NCBI GenBank assembly: GCA_019400425.1 | Contig: JAFREE010000292.1 | Location: 1 to 15,758, forward strand | Source: Hymenochaete sp. R1 | Taxonomy: Eukaryota; Basidiomycota; Agaricomycetes; Hymenochaetales; Hymenochaetaceae | Reading direction: 5' to 3' | DNA: 15,758 nucleotides | In this document: piece by piece, positions 9,738-15,758 of the stretch | How the letters are laid out: the number at the start of each line of letters is the position of its first letter | Position numbering within the stretch: the stretch's first letter is position 1 | Translations under genes and position numbers: made by a program | Notes under the pieces: model-generated | The model's database searches: none | What the model was told of the DNA's origin: nothing | What the model saw: only the letters and a program-made list of their open reading frames with translations

Positions 9738-10767
9738 CAACCCGTCAGAGAACAACTTGCCAACGTCAGTGTAGATGACTACGCAGGAGCGCTCGACTTC
9801 TATCGAGCAGAAGTCGGAAAATTGGTTGCCTCTAAGCTGCCTGGCATAGTAGAGAAAGGACGCCGCCTCCAGATGGAGGACACAGAGAAGATAACTTTCG
9901 ACAAATCGAATCCCGTTGCAGTACGAAGGGCTCATGAAACGGCTTTTGCAAGGAAAGCAGTGAGGTCCGCAGTCATCAATAGAGGTGACACAATCACACA
10001 TTGCGATGCTTCGCCAGAGACGGGTAGTGTGCCCAATTCGTGTCAGAAATTACTTACAAAAGCTGCGGAAGCCAAACTCATACAAATGAACCTCAGTAAG
10101 TTTGCGGGAAAGGAGCGATTACAACGATGGCAGGGAAGTGTCCAATCCGGGAACGTAGCAAATGCAGAAGCAGCAGCATCAAAGAGAGCAGCTACTGTCC
10201 TAACAAGGAGACGACAAGCACTCTGCGAGGGGCAAAGCATTGGACCTCTCATTGGCCAGACGTTTGCAAATGCAGGGATTACGGACAGGGCAAGACTCAA
10301 GCAAGACGCCTATGGATTCATCACCTTAAGGGGGAAAATATACGTTGCTCAGAGTACGTCTGCTCGACATATTTCATTCCACTCGTCTAACACTAAACCC
10401 CCTAGTTGTGTCTATGTACTGCAAAGGTGGTGGGTTCCATGGAAGGCATTCGTACGTCAGCAAAGCACCAAACGTCGCCAGACTGTTGTATATGTCCGTC
10501 CAAACATTTGAGCACTCGCATGCTGGTGTGTTTGAGGCCATCCATGGCCATTCTTTTCCTTTAAGTATAAGGACTTTCCTTCATATTCCGGCATCATCTT
10601 TTCTTCATATTCTACCTGCCCCTCCTATTTTTAGGACAGGACCAGAAGCATTGGAACTCGCTGGCCCATCCAGGTCCATGTGGGTAATGATTGCTGATAA
10701 TGAAGAAGGCTTTTGCAGTATTGCGAAAGACTTGAGGAAGATTAAGCAGAAAAATATACCACATTAG
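9738..10767 (+). pseudogene. C-terminal region of the transposase gene
   Basis: An open frame starts after an acceptor-like CTGTTAG at 9731-9737 and reads QPVREQLANVSVDDYAG, followed by Arg/Lys-rich helices and a Ser/Ala-rich part. Intron 10354-10405 (GTACGT...CCCCCTAG) joins YVAQ to IVSMYCKGGGFHGRH and keeps frame. The frame then continues to the TAG at 10765-10767. The join to the core at 9703 does not fit a simple phase, so either a frameshift or an unrecognised splice lies there. I recognise the GGG.HG motif as common in this family's C-terminus but know no function. Confidence 0.6.
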
Positions 10768-11625
10768 TTTAGAACCATATACCGTCCTAGGATTTCTTGG
10801 GAGCACGTATGGAACATGGACGCATACCTTCTACAGTCTGCTGTGATGGGAAAATATATTTTTGTTTGATTACGTGGACATGGACTTCGACATGCTGCGC
10901 GTCAATCATAGCAGACGAGATCACGCGTGATCGGGCCAGTCCTTTTTTTCCTTCCTGCCACTCTAACATGTACGTGTTGGTCAGTTGCGTCATTGCGCAT
11001 TCTCAGGTAAAGGAGGTCGTCGTGAGGACCGTCCTTCCTGTCCTGGAAACAAGCTGTGTTGAGAAGAGCTTGTGTACGTTCTTTTCTCGGTGTTTGGAAC
11101 ATATGTGACTCACCAAGATATGATTCTCAGGGATACTTCAGATTCGTTAGCACAAGACGAAAACAGGCAGGCAACACCGAAAAATCCCATACTCACATCA
11201 AAATCGTACTCGTGCATGGAACGGAATGATTGCGAAGTATGGATTTGATGGAGGCAACGGCTTCATCTGGAATGCATTACGGCTTCCTAAACATGCAAAA
11301 ACGCCATCGAGAAGTGGTGCGTCATGATGAGAAGTTACCGTAATGCTCAAACTTAAATTCTTGTCCAATTTTAGAAGGCCACGATTTTCAACTACCAGTG
11401 GTGCTCCGTACGGCGATGGCGTGAGTACGATGACGGTCAGCAGGTCATGAGAATCGCCGAAGAATGCCCGGCAAGTCTGGATCAACTGGGGAAAATGAGG
11501 CGCGCATAGGCGCCGAGCTGCAATGAAGCGGAAAAGACGAAGTAGGGAGTTGGGCACGAGACTCGCGCGACAGATGCTCTCAACTTCCGTCTGCCTATGT
11601 TAGAAAACAGACGTAGATCCAATCC
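10768..11625. other. Inner transposon spacer without a recognised gene
   Basis: No recognisable domain on either strand. The longest frame is 119 codons on minus (11557-11198) with no motif I can name. A 14-bp perfect palindrome GATCACGCGTGATC lies near 10919-10932. The stretch holds the 3' flank of the transposase gene and the left junction of the RLI1/ABCE1 fragment. Confidence 0.5.
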
Positions 11626-12530
11626 GAGCTGCAAAACTACTTCACCAAAGTCCTCGAAGAAGGCGCTCATCAAGCCTCAATACGTCGACCACATCCCAAA
11701 GGCAATCAAGGGCCAGCTCACCGTCTCCCAGATGCTCGACTCAAAGCTCGAGCTCGACAGCAAAAAGCTAAGGTGTGCTGAGCTCGGACTCAACGAAATC
11801 CTCGATCGCTATGTCGATCAACTCTCTGGCGGAGAACTCCAGTGATTCGCCATTGCGATGCCCTGTATCCAACGTGCCGATGTCTACATGTTTGACGAAC
11901 CATCTAGCTACCTCGACGTCCGACAATGGCTGAAAGCGGCCGAAGTCATCCGCTCGCTGTTGCACCCAGACTGCTACGTCATCGCTGTCGAGCACGACCT
12001 CTCTGTGCTTGACTACCTCTCTGACTTTGTGTGCTGCTTGTATGGCAAGCCGTCGATGTACGGCGTTGTCACGATGCCCTATTCTATGCGTGAAGGCATC
12101 AACATCTTCCTTGATGGCTTCATCCTTACGGAGAACCTATGTTTCCGCAAGGACCATCTGCAATTCAAGATGGCGGAGAACGCGGAGGAGATGATCCTGG
12201 AGAAGACGCGCCAGTATTCGTACCTAGCCATGACAAAGAAGAACGGCAACTTCTAGCTCACCGTCGAGGCGGGCGAGTTCACCGATTCGGAGATCATCAC
12301 TATGCTCGGGGAGAACGGTACAGGCAAAGCAGCCTTTGTCAAGCTCCTCGCGGGCAGTATTCCAGACGTTGGAAGGGACAGGATCGTACTTTCGGTGGCT
12401 CTCAAGCTGCAGACGATCTCGCCCAAGTTTCCAGGGGCGGTATGGATGTTGCTTTTGAAGCAGATCAAGAACGCATTCATGCACGCCTAGATTACGACTG
12501 ATTGACTGAAGCCGATGAACCTGGAAAATA
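11626..12530 (+). pseudogene. RLI1: RLI1/ABCE1 fragment (ribosome-recycling ABC ATPase), intronless and decayed
   Basis: Homology starts at ELQNYFTKVLEE (11626-11661). A one-base shift at 11662 is followed by IKPQYVDHIPKAIKG and the first signature LSGGELQ (11822-11842). Walker B is [11 protein letters not shown] (about 11885-11917), then the H-loop [24 protein letters not shown], and the second P-loop GENGTGKAA (12308-12334) where GKTT is expected. Homology fades after FMHA and KPMNLEN. It covers the back half of nucleotide-binding domain 1 and the front of domain 2, about 300 of roughly 600 residues; the N-terminal Fe-S part and the second signature are missing. In-frame stops: TGA 11843 (expected Arg), TAG 12254 and 12488 (expected Gln), TGA 12503. 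No introns are visible, so capture from cDNA or from an intron-poor region is possible. It lies inside the inner transposon downstream of the transposase. Confidence 0.92.
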
Positions 12531-12592
12531 CTACTGAGAGCGCTGGCTCTTTTGCGTGTTCCTGCTACATTCTACGGTCGGTACATTCCTTA

Positions 12593-12919
12593 CTATCTGC
12601 TACTTGTCTGGGTCTGACTTTTGATCGCGTTAGATCTAGATGAGTGTGTTAGAAAGAAATATAGAAGAATAGTATAGATGACGTACCGGAACCACCAGCA
12701 TCCCTCATCCTCCTTTGCCTCCACATGAACCCTGACCGCCCGCATTCTCTCTGCCCATTCCTCACTGAAGAGTTCGAATGCATCTGCGATGCTTCGAAGT
12801 GCGCAATCGAGCGTGAAGTAGAACGCGCATACAAACATGATGAGTGTGCCAACGATGAACCGCATCTTGGCAGCGTCACGATGAGTTTTTTTCTTCCTTC
12901 GTCGCTTCAAATTACTCAC
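12593..12919 (-). CDS. Small hypothetical frame with one hydrophobic segment
   Basis: A 108-codon frame starts after a Lys/Arg-rich run (KRRRKKK). A hydrophobic stretch MRFIVGTLIMFVCAFYF could be a signal anchor. It is followed by an amphipathic, charged part (LFSEEWAERMRAVRVHVEAK). A good donor (GTACGT near 12687, minus) could end an exon at CWWFR. No homologue is recognised. It lies between the RLI1 fragment and the right end of the transposon and may be chance or another captured fragment. Confidence 0.22.
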   Translation of the reverse strand: MSNLKRRRKKKTHRDAAKMRFIVGTLIMFVCAFYFTLDCALRSIADAFELFSEEWAERMRAVRVHVEAKEDEGCWWFRYVIYTILLYFFLTHSSRSNAIKSQTQTSSR

Positions 12920-13336
12920 TTTACTCCCAATATCTGACTTTGTAGTTTGAAAGGGTTGTTTTATTAAGTTCGGTATATGAGATGAGCTTTCGTGAGCAGG
13001 TTGGTGTGAGTGCAGGTAAGCAGAGTCGAACCGACTACTACTCTCGTTCTGTCACATGTTTCGACGCATGTCTAATATGTAACAAATTTCCCATGTTATG
13101 AAATAATCTAGTTGTTGGATTTCAAGACAAACTACTTGTCAAAATCACTTATTTTTTTATATTCATTTACTATTGAGTGTCTAAAGTCAATACAGAGCAG
13201 AAGAAAGGGCAAAGAAGAACTCGAAGAATTAAAATGCTTGATTCCAAATTGAACTCTCATTTGGTCACGTGACCGTGGGAATTAACTACCCGAAATAGGC
13301 GGATTTCTTCGGCTAAGTTCGGCTATTCCGATTTTT
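12920..13336. other. Spacer before the inner transposon's right end
   Basis: AT-rich DNA with no open frame of note. A 12-bp palindrome GGTCACGTGACC lies at 13263-13274, about 160 bp inside the right end. Nothing else was recognised. Confidence 0.5.
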
Positions 13337-13425
13337 TGGAGGCCACCCCCCCAGGGACCACCCGCAAATGGACCGAGCGGGTGGTCCCCGTGCGGAGGCA
13401 TCATATAGGGAGATTTGGGGGTCCT
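13337..13425 (-). repeat. Inner transposon right end: inverted repeat plus subterminal repeats
   Basis: Read on the minus strand, the end starts AGGACCCCCAAATCTCCC and runs through GCCTCCGCACGGGGACCACC (13375-13425), matching the left end 4531-4583 apart from a few bases. Further in, a partial copy GGAGGCC...GGGACCACCCGC lies in the opposite orientation (13337-13365). Confidence 0.85.
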
Positions 13426-13433
13426 GTCTAGCC
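13426..13433 (+). repeat. Target-site duplication of inner transposon, right copy
   Basis: GTCTAGCC follows the last base of the right inverted repeat and matches 4523-4530 exactly. Confidence 0.85.
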
Positions 13434-13453
13434 GCAGCACGCGCATTTACCAG

Positions 13454-13510
13454 GATCTCAAGCGCGAATTCGTCACAGAGCTTATTTACCCTGCTGTGCA
13501 AGCCAATGCT
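13454..13510 (+). pseudogene. ARG1: Argininosuccinate synthase exon 4 fragment
   Basis: The sequence after CATTTACCAG reads DLKREFVTELIYPAVQANA, which directly continues the VVE that ends exon 3 at 4505. This matches the VED..REFVE..I.PAIQ..A region conserved in the enzyme. The exon starts in phase 0, as exon 3 requires. Homology stops after the Ala codon at 13508-13510. The expected continuation (YE..YLLGTSLARP) is not found anywhere downstream in the window, so the gene is cut off here. Confidence 0.9.
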
Positions 13511-13537
13511 ATGGCGTGTTTCGAGTGTCAAAAATAT

Positions 13538-13606
13538 GCATTTACCATTTACCCCATCAATCGTTTAGTACACTTACGCATTTGCCATTCACCCCATTTA
13601 TCATTT
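13538..13606 (+). repeat. Diverged direct repeat, period 40
   Basis: Copies at 13538-13566 and 13578-13606 share a GCATTT.CCATT.ACCCCAT core, 24 of 29 bases identical. A looser CATTT...ATTTACCCAT follows up to about 13622. This looks like an old minisatellite or junction filler next to the point where synthase homology ends. Confidence 0.55.
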
Positions 13607-13762
13607 GCTCTATTTACCCATCAGGCTTCCAAATTTCGATATTCACTGCCCGCTCGCTTACTCCTACACAACCAATAGCAATCAATTCGTTTCTTTTCTC
13701 CCTCTATGTGACCAAGTGCAGTAGAATGACTTCAGAGGGTGGCGAATAGTGCTGTTTGCGGA

Positions 13763-13838
13763 GCGGAACCGCATCCGCCGGAAATTTGACTAGCTCTTCC
13801 GCATCTGCAAGTCAATTTGCGGCGGATCCGCATTCCGC
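13763..13838. repeat. GC-rich imperfect inverted repeat
   Basis: GCGGAACCGCATCCGCCG (13763-13780) pairs with the reverse complement of 13820-13838 (GCGGAATGCGGATCCGCCG) with few mismatches. The loop contains another TCCGCATCTGC. Clustered GCGGATCCGC-like motifs could be the end of a small non-autonomous element or a cruciform site. Confidence 0.5.
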
Positions 13839-14050
13839 ACCTAAGAGCACCTGGCACGAGGGCTTTGCCGTATCCTGGCTAGCCGCTGCACTGAATTTGA
13901 CGCTGAGCGACGTACCCGCCTGGATTGAGCCTAAGGTGGGACAGAGATGTCGAAGTCGGAAGTCTGGAACTTCGATAGCGCTTCTGCATTCACGTAACTA
14001 ATGAGCATCGACCATCGCCAAGCATTATTTCATCGAAAGAAACGCACCTG

Positions 14051-14905
14051 CTAAGCACCGCTCCACACCTCATTCACCACATCGTCCATGTGAATCATAG
14101 ACTGCGGTGAGGGCAAGTAATTCCTTGAATCTGTGAACTCGGCCATATTCAACGCAAGTGGCGTCACCTCCGCCTCTTCAACCATCCCCTCACCCACACT
14201 CACACTCTTTTCCCGCCTCGAACCAACCGTAGGCGAGTCTGTCGACGACCGGTGTGAACCTAGACTCGCGACGGAGCATTTGGGCGTGCTGATACCACCT
14301 ACGAGCGTCGCACTGGTGGAAGCCACTGGACTCCGGTTAGCTTTGCTCAATCTTCCATGGCGAACGTTTACGTTTCAACCCGACGTTGAGCAGCGGCGGA
14401 GGGAGGTCGAGGTGAGGGAGGAGTCACAAGACCCCTGGTGTGCTTGTTCTTCGAAACGCAGCTGTTTGCCTTCAAGTTAGAGATCTGTGTGGGCAAGTTG
14501 GACAGCCCGAGTTCAACCTTGCTGGTCAAGCCTTTGGCAGAGTCTTCCACCATCTCCACGCGATTTTCATGTCCATTTCGGACCTTTTCAAAGTGCGAGT
14601 GCTCTGTCGACCATTCGCTTTTGACCTACTCCCACCAATCTTCAAGCATCTTTCGGAATTCATCGAAGATTGAGACCATCATTTCTTTTTGCTGTTTCGA
14701 CCATGCTTTGGCTTCTTCTGCGAGCTGTGCACCCTGAGCAACTTGAGATGCCTGAGTGGAACGTACCATCTCCTCAAGCGAGCCAATCTTCTCCTCAAGG
14801 GTGCCTATCGTTTGCTGGGCGGCAGAGTGCTGTCCCTGAAGAGTGCGAGATATTTCGAGAGCGGATTCGAGATGACAAGAAAGTTTACCGACAAGTCATC
14901 TCTTC
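14051..14905 (-). pseudogene. Remnant of a coiled-coil protein gene
   Basis: On the minus strand, from about 14905 to 14371, one frame reads a heptad-like coiled coil (TLEEKIGSLEEMV and AQLAEEAKAWSKQQKEM), then FDEFRKMLEDWWE, a TAG at 14628-14626, VKSEWSTEHSHFEKV, and RGLVTPPSPRPPSAAAQRR before a TAA at 14370-14368. A different frame then runs 14350-14051 as a Ser/Thr-rich tail, which may be the original C-terminus after a frameshift. The WWE[stop]VKSEW context suggests a Gln (CAG to TAG) or similar was lost. The sense of the frame, the repeated breaks and the abrupt start indicate a partial, dead gene. I do not recognise the family with confidence. Confidence 0.5.
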
Positions 14906-15681
14906 TGTCATGGCTGTCGAGTGGAGTTAAGCGCTATTTCCCGCTCAAACTCGTATGCTCAGACGACCGAGTTCTTCTTTTGGGGGGTGGAATTGCCTGC
15001 CAAAAAATCGTGAACGAAGTCGGTAAAGAGTCGGTAAAGGTCGGCAGGAGCGAAGCACAGTCATCATCTTGCTTCTTTTTCTGGACGGTAGATTGTCACA
15101 GATTGTGACTATCATGCTGTAAACCTCTAACCGGACTTCCTGCCCAGGGACATGTGTGATGGTGTGTGATATTTGGGAGGAGTGCCAATACCCCCCTGGC
15201 ACCCCTTAAGCGAGGCGCGGCTAACAAAAAATGAAGCTGATCTCTCTGGGCAACCGTAATACGGTTCTGGGACTTGCAAATGTGATGCAAAAAGAGTAAT
15301 GACATCACTGCTGTTTTGACCACGTGATTAGGCCTCGGTAAAGTCGAAATCCTGCTCAAAAAATTCAGAAAAATGTCGAGCTCAATTTCTCCTCCCATAT
15401 GCACCGAGCGAGCTTGAAACTTGGTAATTTGTCTCCCATACATCGGGGCATTACGGTATTAGAATTTCAAGGCAACTTATTAATGACAAAAAAATAGAAA
15501 CGGGCCGATTTGTGAGCAGGGGTAGGAAAATCAGCTGAGTCGAGGGGGTCGAGAGCTTGAACCACTCCCCTACTACCCCAGATGCCGTGCTAATGCTGCT
15601 TACGGTTCCCAGTAACCAAGAAAAGTAAATGAGAAACTCACAGAGCCCTCCAAGTGCGACATTTGGGTGCACGAGGGTGGC
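14906..15681. other. Right arm without a recognisable gene
   Basis: Short frames only (up to 139 codons, 14689-15108, plus, which overlaps the antisense of the coiled-coil remnant). No domain, RNA gene or repeat was recognised. A frame running into the right TIR is described under that repeat. Confidence 0.5.
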
Positions 15682-15758
15682 TGACATTTGCCAACCGGTG
15701 TGCGAAGAAGTTCGGTGATGACAAAGCGAAGACGATCGCCAAGCTATGAGGCAAGTCG
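15682..15758 (-). repeat. Outer terminal inverted repeat, right copy
   Basis: Exact reverse complement of 1-77. On the plus strand, one frame reads TFANRCAKKFGDDKAKTIAKL and then TGA nine bases before the end of the window, with mostly G/C third positions. It could be the 3' end of a duplicated coding sequence. The frame stays open into the unique DNA to the left (GARGWL). Confidence 0.9.

Larger units (their letters stand above)
4977..10767 (+). pseudogene. Ulp1 protease-PIP box-zinc finger-RNase H transposase, one long decayed gene
   Basis: One reading frame runs from 4977 to 7547 when a 51-bp intron (5806-5856) is removed and four in-frame TGA codons (6015, 6585, 6942, 6999) are read through. 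It continues over introns 7548-7591, 8182-8233 and 10354-10405 to a stop at 10767, with frame breaks near 7840-7909, 8752, 8955 and 9703-9738. Order of domains: unique N-terminus, Ulp1/C48 cysteine protease, PIP box, Lys-rich linker, broken C2HC zinc finger, Cys-rich region, RNase H-like core, WLHSTE..EH block, acidic tail, basic C-terminal region. Ulp1 domains fused to or beside transposases are known in several eukaryotic DNA transposon groups (for example KDZ-type elements and plant MULEs). The product would excise and insert the element; the protease presumably acts on SUMO. Whether the ancestor was one protein or two genes is inferred from shared frame and the absence of a clear internal promoter. 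Confidence 0.8.
4531..13425 (+). mobile_element. Inner DNA transposon with Ulp1-transposase gene, 8.9 kb, decayed
   Basis: The element is bounded by near-identical inverted ends (AGAGGACCCCC... on the left, AGGACCCCC... as reverse complement on the right) and flanked by the direct 8-bp repeat GTCTAGCC. It lies in intron 3 of the argininosuccinate synthase fragment, in the same orientation. It carries one large gene for a Ulp1 protease-transposase protein (4977-10767) and a captured RLI1/ABCE1 fragment (11626-12530). The 8-bp duplication, D-D-E-like acids and DxKH motif suggest an RNase H-fold transposase with some likeness to P/THAP9-type enzymes. I do not assign a superfamily. Frameshifts and stops show this copy is non-autonomous now. 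Confidence 0.85.
13511..14050. other. Gene-free stretch with short repeats
   Basis: No recognisable coding sequence. It holds a diverged direct repeat of period 40 (13538-13606) and a GC-rich inverted repeat (13763-13838), both listed separately. The open frame 13756-14001 gives a Ser/Ala-rich product whose start lies over the inverted repeat, and is probably chance. Confidence 0.5.

Noticed and set aside
4977..10767. Assignment of the inner transposon to the KDZ (Kyakuja-Dileera-Zisupton) group because of its Ulp1 domain and 8-bp duplication
   Set aside because: Ulp1 domains occur in several transposon groups, and the DxKH motif looks more like P/THAP9 enzymes. Without a profile search the superfamily stays open.
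10919..10932. Palindrome GATCACGCGTGATC as a regulatory or origin site
   Set aside because: A single 14-bp palindrome with no repeats or gene context around it; may be chance.
13263..13274. Palindrome GGTCACGTGACC as an E-box operator for the transposon
   Set aside because: It contains CACGTG but lies far from any start codon; no functional link is visible.
1..15758. A Starship-type giant fungal element
   Set aside because: Starships are known from ascomycetes, lack long TIRs and need a tyrosine recombinase (captain). None of the frames shows one.
1..15758. tRNA, rRNA or CRISPR features
   Set aside because: I saw no A/B-box pair with cloverleaf potential, no rRNA-like stretch and no regularly spaced repeats. 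A covariance search would be needed for certainty.

Overview
The window looks like accessory, transposon-rich DNA from a basidiomycete fungus, probably an Agaricomycete. The support is the many short introns (44-77 bp, usually GT...AG with CTAAY-like branch points), the fungal RTC4-like domain gene, and a transposase of a type I associate with mushroom genomes. There are no bacterial features. All assignments come from reading translations by eye; no database search was run.

Layout. The window starts and ends with a perfect 77-bp terminal inverted repeat (1-77 and 15682-15758), so it may be one large composite unit. On the left, a long minus-strand gene (3863 to 1160, eight exons in my model, about 768 residues) encodes an RTC4-like domain protein. 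It shares a 354-bp divergent intergenic region with the 5' part of an argininosuccinate synthase gene (from 4218), including a perfect Gcn4-type site TGACTCA. The synthase fragment has exons 1-3 (4218-4505) and exon 4 (13454-13510). Its third intron is split by an 8.9-kb DNA transposon (4531-13425).

The inner transposon is flanked by the direct 8-bp repeat GTCTAGCC and has inverted ends of about 52 bp with extra subterminal repeats. It carries one long gene (4977-10767) in which a Ulp1/C48 SUMO-protease domain, a PCNA-binding (PIP-box) motif, a degenerate zinc finger and an RNase H-like transposase lie in series. The copy is dead: four in-frame TGA codons and several frameshifts. Between this gene and the right end sits an intronless, stop-riddled fragment of RLI1/ABCE1 (11626-12530).

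Right of the transposon, synthase homology ends after exon 4. Then come short diverged repeats, a GC-rich inverted repeat and a minus-strand remnant of a coiled-coil protein gene with stops (14905-14051).

How it fits together (inference): a TIR-bounded unit holds one apparently intact gene (RTC4-like) plus host-gene debris, and was later hit by a Ulp1-transposase element that decayed in place. Several stop codons and substitutions are best explained by C-to-T change, as expected from methylated-cytosine decay in silenced repeats.
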